Source of the DNA: Rhododendron vialii
Lineage: Eukaryota; Streptophyta; Magnoliopsida; Ericales; Ericaceae
Assembly: GCF_030253575.1 (NCBI RefSeq)
Contig: NC_080561.1
Coordinates: 6,337,001 to 6,401,000 of the forward strand
Length of the DNA stretch: 64,000 nucleotides
Direction: 5' to 3'
Shown one piece after another: positions 1 through 7,799 of this stretch (its first letter is position 1; each line of letters starts with the position of its first letter). The notes below the pieces were generated by a model. It was not told where the DNA came from and searched no databases. It saw only the letters and a list, made by a program, of their open reading frames with translations. The position numbers and the translations under genes are program-made.

Positions 1-95
1 TCTTTCGCCTTTTACTAAAGAATATCGTGTGCTCGCCGCAAAGAGAGTGGCATACGCCAATTTTTGGAGGGGTCCTTCCTAGTGTAAGGACTCCC
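1..95 (+). ncRNA. U5: U5 snRNA gene 1, 3' part, cut by the window edge
   Basis: U5 is the tri-snRNP RNA whose loop 1 holds the exon ends during splicing. The window opens inside the loop-1 hairpin. CTTTCGCCTTTTACTAAAG, with the invariant loop GCCTTTTAC, lies at the very start. It is followed by the 3' strand of the long stem (GTGTGCTCGCCGC), an Sm site AATTTTTGG at about 59-67, and a terminal hairpin (GGGGTCCT pairing with AGGACTCCC) ending near 95. Its 3' flank starts CAAACCAA like the other U5 genes but lacks the AGTCTGAA part of the plant 3' box, so 3' end formation may be poor. The promoter lies outside the window, so whether it is active cannot be judged. Confidence 0.9.
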
Positions 96-385
96 TTTCA
101 AACCAATTTTTGTGACCTCTCGAGTCTCAACAATGGTTCAGTATTCTGCACAGTTCAAGTTCTTTCTCCGAAGGCTTCTGATAATTTCAAAATTTGAGAA
201 ACCCATCTTGTAGACGATGACAGAGAGGAACACTAATAATTTTATTTTGTGTGTTTAATAAGATACACAATTCATAGCTTCCGAAGCACTGAGAAGTACA
301 GAGCATCTCTGTTTTTCTCTGTTCCCTCTCTTCTCCTACTCACCGAAATAAAAATTAGAAGCCTTTCTATGGGCTTGCTTTCTTT

Positions 386-625
386 GTGAATCAAAGGCTA
401 CACTGCCCAAGTGGGTATACGGAATTACGAATTTATGTTCATACTTGAACCGACCTCAGTCTCTCTCTCACATAAAGAACAAACTCTTGAAATTCCTATC
501 TATGTGAGAATCAAACGCTACAGTACTGCCCAAGTGGGTATATGGAATTATGAATTTGTGTTCATATTTGAACCGACGTCTGTCTCTTTCTCACATAAAG
601 AACAAACTCTGGAAATTCCTGTAGG
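386..625 (+). repeat. Two diverged direct repeats of about 100 bp, offset 123 bp
   Basis: A segment around 405-500 (CCCAAGTGGGTATACGG and onward to GAAATTCCT) recurs around 528-623 with about ten differences. The start of each unit resembles the first codons of the O-methyltransferase fragment that follows the next U5 gene (GGCCCAAGTGGGTTTATGG near 3655). The unit may therefore be methyltransferase debris. An 85-residue open frame (411-668) covers both units, but its protein is merely the repeat translated twice and I recognise no domain. Nothing else is recognised between 96 and 890, except that 120-180 matches the 3' flank of U5 gene 2. Confidence 0.55.
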
Positions 626-892
626 TATTTTGGAAAATGTGAAACTGGTATGGAACAGGAAAACGTGATTCTCTTCTTATAACCAATAGGTGAAAAATTA
701 ACTGGTGGAATGAATTCTGCCATAGACCTCACATCATGGGGGGTCTTCAATAGCCGCACACTAATTAGCGATGTCCAGATTCGATGAACACAAATGATGC
801 CTTTCAGTTGCCTCGGGAACTTAAGATAAAACATGTTACAATTGAAAAGAGACCTACGGGAGATCTAGTACCCTTTTTTTCCTATGCGAAAC

Positions 893-1221
893 GTTGGATA
901 TGTTTGAGTTTTTGAATTTGTAGTGGGTTTTGCACTACAGGGACAACGGCGAGTGCATCCAAATCTTGAGCAACTGCAGAATGGCTATTCCAAAAGACAA
1001 AAGGGAAAGTGATCATAATAGAAGCTGTGATCGAAGAAGACCATAACAATAAACTTGAGTTTGTGAAGTTGATGTTGGACATGGCGATGATGGTGCACAC
1101 AAACACGGGAAAAGAGAGGACTGCAAAGGAGTGGGCATACATTCTGACCCAGGCTGGATTTAGTCGACACACTATAAAACCCATCAAAACTATTCAATCG
1201 GTTATTGAGGCTTACCCTTAA
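893..1221 (+). pseudogene. Plant O-methyltransferase (COMT-like) C-terminal fragment, pseudogene
   Basis: Conceptual translation gives the C-terminal part of a plant small-molecule O-methyltransferase, a SAM-dependent cytosolic enzyme family. From 905 the frame reads DMFEF. From 924 it reads WVLHYRDNGECIQIL and on to AIPKDK, around the usual catalytic-His region (family WVLHDW; here His is kept and D-W is Y-R). From 1009 it reads IIIEAVIEEDHNNKLE, ending GFSRHTIKPIKTIQSVIEAYP (last 20 residues match the family C-terminus) and a stop at 1219-1221. It is broken: an in-frame TAG at 921-923 replaces about ten family residues, and a one-base frameshift lies near 1000. No N-terminal half is joined to it. 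The end of the gene lies about 260 bp left of the duplicated block. Confidence 0.8.
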
Positions 1222-1479
1222 TTTGTAGGGTACCTTATTCTTTTGCCTTGTTTAATGTGTTAAATTTGTGAACGGGCGTTGTTTTATGTATGAGAATGAA
1301 TCTTGTTCAGCTTATTAAGGCTGTTTGTCTATCTGTAAGAAAAATAAGAACTTGAGGCAGTTGTTCAAAAATAAGTATGTTTCTATCACATTTGGTTAAT
1401 TTTAAAGTTGTGACCGACAGTTGCGGCTTGTTTGTGTGCTTTGCTTCCAACGTGCATTCTTTTGGGTAACGCGAACGTG

Positions 1480-2284
1480 CATTAATTGAATGAAATAAAG
1501 ATATACAATGAGGCTTGATACACGCTTCAAGGGGCATACAAAATGATGGCATTGCGTACCACCCAAAGAAGGAAATACCGTAAAAGACTAGCGTGAACAA
1601 GATAAACACTCGCAAAGACTGAGAGATTTAGCATTCAGGAGGGGAAAAAAAATGACCCCGATAAGATATTATCCAATTTCACATTCTACTATGTATCTTT
1701 TGGATAGACTACTTCGGCTGACTAGAGAAGTTTGTTTTCTCTCTAGCAAGACGCTATCAAGCGGGACCTATTATGCCAAAGCAATCAATTAATTCACCAA
1801 TTAAAAATAGTAGAATTGATGAGTTGGCAATTGAAGACTCATTTCTCACTCTTCAAACTTGAAGAGAGAGAGAGAGAAATGGTGTAGGAAGTTTGCTTCT
1901 TCTTTTGGATGGTGTTTTGATGACATGGTTATTCAAATTTGGTTTGATTTTTCTTTTCCCGTACTTTTGCTTCCTTCATTGGAGATGCTCTTGGGTAGTC
2001 GAATGCTGAAATATTTAAAGTCATATGACCTTTCCGAAAGAGTGTGCAATAAGCTTCCACCTCAAGAACTTACAACGAGCTTTATCGCAAACAAGATCTG
2101 TACATACTAAAAATCGAAGTTTTCTCACTATCTACGAATGAATCAAAAAATGCAAAACTAAGAAACAATATCCATAAAACACCCAGGACGAATACGTAGT
2201 TCACTAGACATGTCGATACACTCGTAGACTATTATATATGTAAGGCAACAGACTCAGCAAATAGGGGCTTTTGGTTTGCAACTA
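1480..2284. other. 5' end of copy A, no recognised gene
   Basis: About 800 bp leading to the U2 promoter. An open frame at 1859-2110 (83 residues) has an 87-residue counterpart in copy B (38063-38326). They differ in a short GA run at the start and a few substitutions. No domain is recognisable. At this low divergence an open frame can survive by chance, so I do not call it a gene. Confidence 0.5.
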
Positions 2285-2335
2285 GCCCCACATCGAGTAT
2301 GAGAGAGAAAGATGAGTGCTAAGTTGGTATAAAAA
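2285..2335 (+). promoter_or_regulatory. U2 promoter (USE and TATA), copy A
   Basis: GCCCCACATCG at 2285-2295 matches the plant snRNA upstream sequence element RTCCCACATCG with one difference. TATAAAAA starts at 2328. The gap of 32 bp between them is the RNA polymerase II type (four helical turns; Pol III plant promoters use about 24). The TATA start lies 33 bp before the RNA start. Confidence 0.88.
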
Positions 2336-2360
2336 AGACAGCCCATCCAAATTCAAAATC

Positions 2361-2557
2361 ATACCTTTCTCGGCCTTTTGGCTAAGATCAAGTGTAGTAT
2401 CTGTTCTTATCAGTTTAATATCTGATACGTGGGCCATCGGCTCACATGATATTAAATTAATTTTTTGAGGGGGAAGATTCATTACAGTAGCTTGCTGCTG
2501 CGGTTCTTCGCGCGTCGTTTTGGCTTTGCACTACTGCCTTGACTTGGTGCACCCCAC
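2361..2557 (+). ncRNA. U2: U2 snRNA gene, copy A
   Basis: U2 pairs with the intron branch site in the spliceosome. The 5' part matches the plant RNA: ATACCTTTCTCGGCCTTTTG, the branch-site recognition segment GTAGTA, then stem IIa and the Sm site AATTTTTTGA near 2459. The 3' end (GCACCCC) falls about 197 bases in, the normal plant length. Stem-loop III/IV sequence differs from copy B at several places (for example CATCGGCTCACATG here, CATTGGCTCACACG in B). Copy B looks closer to the usual plant sequence, so copy A may be a minor variant. Promoter and 3' box are both present. Confidence 0.95.
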
Positions 2558-2558
2558 C

Positions 2559-2572
2559 CAAATCTAGTCCAA
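2559..2572 (+). terminator. U2 snRNA 3' box, copy A
   Basis: CAAATCTAGTCCAA fits the plant U-snRNA 3'-end signal CA(N)3-10AGTNNAA exactly and sits directly after the RNA end. Confidence 0.8.
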
Positions 2573-3056
2573 ATTTTGGCGAGCAAATGAATTCAACTTT
2601 GTTTTTGATGGCAGAACCTACAACTTTCATATACAGATACAATTTTGCAACTTTACGTAATTCAAATGTGCCTTTGTACTTGATTCAGTTAATTCTTTCA
2701 ATTTTCAATTAAACCCATCAATAAAGCTGAACTAATATTACCTCTTAAAAGGGAGCCAATTATTAATATCATGAACACATTTTGTTGGTTTGAACCCCCT
2801 TTTACTAATCCCATTTTTTTTTCCTCAATCGATTGGATTCTATTTGTTGGTTTGAACTTCCTTTTGTGAAATTCGTTTCCTCTGAAATTCCTAGTCGAAA
2901 ACCATGGTCTGCCTATCCAATTTGAGTATTTGATAGGTTGGTTAGTCAAGGATAAATCCCTACAATTCCTGTGTGTCAAACTCGCCGTAAGTGACAATCA
3001 TATCTGAAAAAGATTTAAAGCCCAGGTTTAGCTCAGAAAATTGCAAAGTTTTTATC

Positions 3057-3150
3057 GATCCATGAGCAATTAAGTGACACGATTAGATCAGAAATCTTGG
3101 ATTGATCCATGAGCAATTAAGTGACACGATTAGATCAGAAATCTTGGATT
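3057..3150 (+). repeat. 47-bp perfect tandem duplication upstream of U5 gene 2, copy A only
   Basis: Units 3057-3103 and 3104-3150 are identical (each begins GATCCATGAGCAATTAAGTG). Copy B has one unit near 39270-39316 with one base changed, so the duplication arose in A after the block duplicated. It lies about 100 bp upstream of the USE. The rest of 2573-3190 holds no recognised feature. Confidence 0.85.
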
Positions 3151-3190
3151 AATCAGAAATCTTAGACAGAGCAATCAAAAGCATCAAAAA

Positions 3191-3240
3191 CTTTGGACAG
3201 GGGACGTCAGATGTGTTCTGTGGAGAAGTTGGATATAACT
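3191..3240 (+). promoter_or_regulatory. Candidate U5-specific upstream element
   Basis: A block immediately upstream of the USE is shared by all three complete U5 genes of copy A and their B copies. It reads TTGGACAG, a short gap, GTGTTCTSTGGAGAAGTTRG, then ATAT. Positions are 3193-3240, 5476-5515 and 6327-6364 in A. It is absent in front of U2 and U4. It could be a real U5 control element or simply paralogous sequence from the duplication that made the U5 genes. Confidence 0.45.
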
Positions 3241-3243
3241 CAA

Positions 3244-3296
3244 GTCCCACATCGGCTCTCGAAAGTTTCGTTCTTAAATGAAAGTGATACATAAAG
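3244..3296 (+). promoter_or_regulatory. U5 gene 2 promoter (USE and TATA-like), copy A
   Basis: A perfect USE GTCCCACATCG lies at 3244-3254. A TATA-like ATACATAAAG starts at 3287, about 33 bp further, which is Pol II spacing. The RNA start near 3325 lies about 35 bp beyond. Confidence 0.8.
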
Positions 3297-3324
3297 ATAG
3301 GCAACCCAATTGCTCAAAATCACG

Positions 3325-3447
3325 CAGCCACGCGGTGAGCACAAAGCGAACTATTCTTTCGCCTTTTACTAAAGAATACCGTGTGCTCGCCGCATTTAGT
3401 GGCATACGCCTATTTTTGGAGGGGTCCTTCCTTACGTTAGGACTCCC
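3325..3447 (+). ncRNA. U5: U5 snRNA gene 2, copy A
   Basis: It has the complete U5 fold. A 12-bp stem GCGGTGAGCACA pairs with TGTGCTCGCCGC without mismatch. An inner stem TATTCTTT/AAAGAATA closes the invariant loop GCCTTTTAC. The Sm site is ATTTTTGG, followed by a 3' hairpin GGGGTCCT/AGGACTCCC. The 3' flank CAAACCAAGTCTGAA is a near match to the plant 3' box. The 5' end is set by the promoter spacing and could be off by a few bases. This gene shows no defect. Confidence 0.95.
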
Positions 3448-3616
3448 TTACAAACCAAGTCTGAAATTTTCACTCCATTCTGTTTTGTTACCTCTCAAAT
3501 CTCAACAATGGTTCTGTATTCTGCAGTTAAAGTTCTTTCTCTATCTATCTATATATAATATATAATTGAAGCTTAACCTCTAGTACTCTGTGTGAGCGTG
3601 TTTTCATTTTAGAGAG

Positions 3617-3920
3617 ATGGAAAGAGAAACAGTAGAGAGGAAGAAGCAGCCTAGGCCCAAGTGGGTTTATGGAAGTATGTATTTGGGTTTTTGTCGATAT
3701 GGCTGTGGTAAAGTGTGCTATTCAGCTCGGCATACCTGATGCCCTGGAAACCCATGACGGCCGCACGACACTCCCCGATCTTTCCTCCGCCCTCGGGTGC
3801 TCCCCCTCCGCCCTCCACCACCACATCATGAGGTTTCTAATTCACCGTAAAATCTTTAAAGAAGATCCCACCGGATACCTACCTCCAAATGCCACTGTTG
3901 CGCCTCCTCAAGAAAAATAG
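3617..3920 (+). pseudogene. O-methyltransferase N-terminal fragment, copy A
   Basis: From 3669 the frame gives FVDMAVVKCAIQLGIPDALE (3690 onward), then TLPDLSSALGCSPSALHHHI and MRFLIHRKIFKED. This is the N-terminal dimerisation domain of plant small-molecule O-methyltransferases. A likely original start at 3617 (MERETVERKKQPRPKW) is in another frame, joined through a frameshift near 3690. The open frame stops at 3920 after QEK and the rest of the enzyme is missing. The following 600 bp contain only a short internal duplication (CCCATAATTTATGTAC at 4038 and 4099). The fragment follows a U5 gene, as the debris after U5 gene 1 does. Confidence 0.75.
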
Positions 3921-4462
3921 CGACAAGAGCGTGATGGATTTCGTGTTCTCTACGATTCTTAGGAAGAGAATGCGTAGATATTGTTAATATGGATCTAAGA
4001 ACCGGCCGCCATGTATCGATTTTTGTACCGGCGCTACCCATAATTTATGTACTGTCAATATGGATCTAAGAATGCGTAGAATGCTATACGGGTGCTACCC
4101 ATAATTTATGTACCATCCGATTCTCACAACGTATGGCTAAGAAACTGATTTCTTTTTCTGTTTTCATCTTTTTTTTTTGGGAATTTGCTATACAAGAGGG
4201 CCCAAAGTAAGCGTTCGAGTGGTTCTTCTTCCTTAAAACAAATGATAGAGAGGAAAGAGATTACACAACGGGGCCGTTCTGCTAAATCACAAGAGAATAT
4301 ACTGATTTTGTTTCAATATCTTCTAATCGCAGCATCAAACTTGAAAAGTGGTATAGTTTGAAACGTGGTCCAACTTTGTCTATTTCTTGGAAATTTGATA
4401 CTAATAGGGTAATGAAACTTGAGGGATTTACCAAAGTTTAAGAAGCCAAAGGAACAAATGGA

Positions 4463-4512
4463 GTCCCACATCGGCTATTTAGGTATGCTTTGCCAGGAGA
4501 CTAGCTATAAAT
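4463..4512 (+). promoter_or_regulatory. U4 promoter (USE and TATA), copy A
   Basis: A perfect USE GTCCCACATCG lies at 4463-4473 and TATAAAT at 4506-4512, with a gap of 32 bp (Pol II type). The TATA start lies 32 bp before the RNA start. The counterpart in copy B has lost the USE. Confidence 0.88.
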
Positions 4513-4537
4513 TGAAGAATTGTAATCACTATGAAGT

Positions 4538-4695
4538 ATCTTTGCGCTTGGGGCAATGACGCAGCTAGTGAGGTAATAACCGAGGCGCGTCAATTGCTGG
4601 TTGAAAACTATTTCCAAACCCCCTCTTCGGCCTGGGTTCAGCCTTGGCCGTTGAGAATTTCTGGAAGGGCCACCCTCTAACCAAGGGTAAAGCCC
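4538..4695 (+). ncRNA. U4: U4 snRNA gene, copy A
   Basis: U4 base-pairs with U6 and keeps it inactive until the spliceosome is activated. ATCTTTGCGCTTGGGGCAAT is the plant U4 stem-II strand. GACGC pairs with GCGTC to close the 5' stem-loop, which contains GTGAGG and CCGAGG, the kink-turn region bound by the 15.5K/Snu13 protein. The tail has the central hairpin, an Sm-type site AATTTCTGG at 4656-4664 and a 3' hairpin ending near 4695. The Sm site has C in place of one U, and the kink-turn flank reads AGTGA where AATGA is usual. Copy B shares both, so the variation is older than the duplication. Function is probable but the RNA is a variant. Confidence 0.92.
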
Positions 4696-4697
4696 TA

Positions 4698-4712
4698 CAA
4701 TTCTTAGTCAAA
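4698..4712 (+). terminator. U4 snRNA 3' box, copy A
   Basis: CAATTCTTAGTCAAA fits CA(N)3-10AGTNNAA exactly, two to three bases after the predicted RNA end. The same signal is kept in copy B at about 40758-40772. Confidence 0.78.
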
Positions 4713-4920
4713 ATTTCTCTGGTTCAATGGCAAATTTTTTTCTTTATGTGTATGCATACAGAAAGTAAATTTAATACGAAAATTATACCATATTCGAATA
4801 GCTTAATGAGAATGTTAGTGTCAGATTCCGATGTAGTAAATGCGAAGCGGTTTGGGTCTATTTCATGATGGGCGGAAAAATCTTAACTCACGGACAATCC
4901 ATTAAACAGCTTACCATACA

Positions 4921-5083
4921 CCCGTCACAATCAACTCATCCTCCCCATATGCACCCATAGTGCACCCCATAACAATGGAAAGGCCCGCCACAATCAACTC
5001 ATCCTCTCCATACGCACACGTAGTGCACCCCATAGCACCCCATAACAATGGAATGCACCCCATAGCACCCCATAACAATGGAA
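4921..5083 (+). repeat. 63-bp minisatellite downstream of U4, copy A
   Basis: One full 63-bp unit (4921-4983, starting CCCGTCACAATCAACTC) is followed by a second, altered unit and shorter pieces of the GCACCCCATAACAATGG part to 5083. A GATCGGAACCATGGCCATGG segment follows, and recurs near 5203. Copy B has more units. Open frames across the array are repeat translations. Confidence 0.85.
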
Positions 5084-5521
5084 AGGCGATCGGAACCATG
5101 GCCATGGCCCACGGCCCGTTTAGAGAAAAAAGGGCAATTTTTGAAGTTCTACATAACTTATTAGAAGCAAGAATTACTACACCCCATAACAATGGAAAGG
5201 TGATCGGAACCATGGCCATGGCCGGTTTAGAGAAAGGGCAATTTCTAAAGTTCTACAGAACTTATTAAACGCAAGAATTTTTTTCGTAGATCATAACGAT
5301 GGAAAGAGTGAAAGCTATTAACAAGTCCGCAGTCTTACTATGAAACCATGATGAGATAAAGTGGCAATTAGATACTCAAATCCTTAATATAGGCGACTAG
5401 TAAACAAAAGGAAGATTTAATACAGCAAAGCGATTCGATTCGAGTTGAGTTGCTCAATCGACTTTGTTCAAATACTTGGACAGGGATGTGTTCTCTGGAG
5501 AAGTTAGATATACTTGGCCTC

Positions 5522-5573
5522 GTCCCACATTGACAGTCGAAAGTTTTGTTCTGAAATGAAAGTCATACATAAG
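5522..5573 (+). promoter_or_regulatory. U5 gene 3 promoter, copy A
   Basis: USE GTCCCACATTG (one mismatch, C to T at position 10) lies at 5522-5532. TATA-like CATACATAAG is at 5564-5573, Pol II spacing. Confidence 0.75.
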
Positions 5574-5601
5574 ATAGGCAATTCGGTGGTTCAAAATCAC
5601 G

Positions 5602-5725
5602 TAGCCACGCGGAGAGCACAAAGCAAACTATTCTTTCGCCTTTTACTAAAGAATACTGTGTGCTCGCCATAGAAAGTGGCATACCGAAGTTTTTGGAGGG
5701 GTCTTTTCCTTTGGCTTAGACTCCC
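5602..5725 (+). ncRNA. U5: U5 snRNA gene 3, variant, copy A
   Basis: Loop 1 and its inner stem are intact. The long stem is weaker than in gene 2: GCGGAGAGCACA faces TGTGCTCGCCAT, so the base pairs at the foot and one inner pair are lost. The Sm site reads AGTTTTTGG, with G where A is usual. The 3' hairpin is GGGGTCT/AGACTCCC. The 3' box is also weaker (AATCCGAA in place of AGTCTGAA). The copy at 41784 shares these traits. It may be a low-activity paralogue or a pseudogene on its way out. Confidence 0.85.
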
Positions 5726-6366
5726 TATCAAACCAAATCCGAAATTTTGCAGTTTCACTTAAATTTTGTGCTCTCTAAGAATACTGAATGAGGAAAATTC
5801 TTTTCTAAGGTGGTCCACAAGTTCATAAATTCTTTTCTCCTTGATAATCATTTCATTTATTCTTGGCAGCAAAATGTAAGCCATCCATCCATCCACGGAA
5901 AAAAAAATCCAAAAAAAATGTCGTCTGACCGTATACATGGCTGTTGATCTCCGATAAACTTTAAGTGTTTTACCAAAATAAATGTTTTAACAAAGTCTAT
6001 AAGATTATTGCTTCGGATGGTAAGGATAATTTCTTGAAAGTTGCTTTCGGAGTGCCCTACAACCCCGTAGTACGTTGCCGCACTACAGGAACTCCAAGCC
6101 AAAGAAACTCCAAACCCAAGAAACCCCGAGTCAACACGAAGGAAATAGCCGTCAAAAGATTCAAAACTCAAGTTTAGCTCAGAAAATTGCCAAGTTCTAT
6201 TGAACCTTGAGCTATTAAATGACGATTTGATTAGAAAATTCCTAGATTAAGCCCTTCGAAAGCAGAGCAAAACCATGTATTAGGCTACCAGAAACAGAGG
6301 GCAGAGCGGTCCAAAGCATAAGAACTTGGACAGCGGTGTGTTCAGCCGAGACGTTAGATATACTTC

Positions 6367-6417
6367 GTCCCACATTGGCTGTTGAAAGTTCTGTCGTTAA
6401 AGGAGAGTAATTCATAA
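6367..6417 (+). promoter_or_regulatory. U5 gene 4 promoter, copy A
   Basis: USE GTCCCACATTG (one mismatch) lies at 6367-6377. A weak TATA-like TTCATAAG is at about 6411-6418, 33 bp on. The 250 bp upstream is homologous to that of U5 gene 2. Confidence 0.7.
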
Positions 6418-6444
6418 GCCAATGCAACCACAACATTAAATCAT

Positions 6445-6569
6445 GCAGCCACGCGGTGAGCACAAAGCGAACTATTCTTTCGCCTTTTACTAAAGAATAC
6501 CGTGTGCTCGCCGCTTTAAGTGGCATACGCCAATTTTTGGAGGGGTCCTACCTTTGGGTAAGGACTCCC
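6445..6569 (+). ncRNA. U5: U5 snRNA gene 4, copy A
   Basis: It has the complete U5 fold: perfect GCGGTGAGCACA/TGTGCTCGCCGC stem, invariant loop 1, Sm site AATTTTTGG and 3' hairpin GGGGTCCT/AGGACTCCC. The 3' flank CAAACCAAGTCTGAA is the same near-match 3' box as gene 2. An open frame upstream (5965-6177) has no recognised domain. Confidence 0.94.
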
Positions 6570-6585
6570 TTTCAAACCAAGTCTG

Positions 6586-7799
6586 AAAATTATCTTTATA
6601 ATTTTTGAAATTGAAATGATACAAATTTTCTTGCCAAATATCAGGTTGATTTACATTAGTACCAATTCTAAAATTTTACAATTTCTTTAATCAGGTTGAT
6701 CGTACATACCAATTTTATAATATCCTTGAGAACAATGGGTCGTTAAATTCTTTTGTTATTCAGTTAATTTGAATCAAATATTTACTAATCTCCAATCAAT
6801 CTGGTTTTTTGCGCAAATGATTAGACGTCTAGAGCTACATAATAAACGACTCAAATTTTGTCAAAATATGTTGTGGGACCTCACATTACCGGGTGGTGTA
6901 TTGAAATGGTGTGTACGTAGCAAAGTTATTTAACGTCTAGAGAAATCATATTCAGTACTCTTTTCGTTCTCATTTTATTTGCTTCCTAAGAAAACTTGTA
7001 TCATTTTAACCTTTATAATTTTTGAAAGTTTTTTTTTTTTTTTTGTATCCTTCAAATCTATTCATCAATACCTTCTAAATGGCGTAAAAAAATTCTAAAA
7101 ATTATTTTGACAGCACGAGATTTTGAGTCTTGCGTGTCTACCATTTCACCAGCAAGCTAGGCAATTAAGTTTTGGAAGTCAAAATACACGTTTCCTTGGT
7201 AAACAAACGAAATGGGACACCAAGGCTAAGAGATTTGAAGATTGAGTTCAAGCTATAAGATTTCTCAATTTTCTCTAACACATACGAACAGACGTACTAT
7301 TATACACAGAGATAAGAACGATGGCTTTGAAGCTCTCTCAATACTTTTCCCCCCTACTGTGCTGATTTCATATTTTTATCCTTTGTGATTAATGAAATAC
7401 TTCTTCGTTGTTCAAAAAAAAAAAAAAAGGACGGCTTTGTCAATGGTTATATCACCGTCTTTTCAGCCCAAAGTTCGATGTTCTGTCTCTTCTTCTTATT
7501 TCGCACCAAATTGTGGTTACTTGAAATTGGTGCTTCTAAGCTGCTTGATGTTATTTCAATATTGTACGCATAGGATATCTAGTAGTAAATTGTTTTGTTA
7601 AAACAAAATTAGAAATATTTGCAAAAAATGAGAATTAAGATCAAGCACTTTTGGAGTTAAAATTGAAAAACTAAAAAAATGGGCTGGATGGGCCGGGTTT
7701 AATCCATACCTTCACTGCATGGTACAAGGTAAACAGAGGCCCAACGTGGCCCAGACCAATGGATGGGCATGGACTTTGTTTCCAAGCCCACCTAAACAT
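6586..7799. other. Intergenic, no recognised feature, copy A
   Basis: AT-rich sequence between the snRNA cluster and the repeat region. It contains poly-T and poly-A runs (7028-7044 and 7414-7429). I see no gene, promoter or transposon ends. The copy at 42775-43987 is nearly identical. Confidence 0.5.

Noticed and set aside
4960-5268. 102-residue open frames on both strands over the U4 downstream array
   Set aside because: They are translations of the 63-bp minisatellite; frames differ between copies A and B with unit number.
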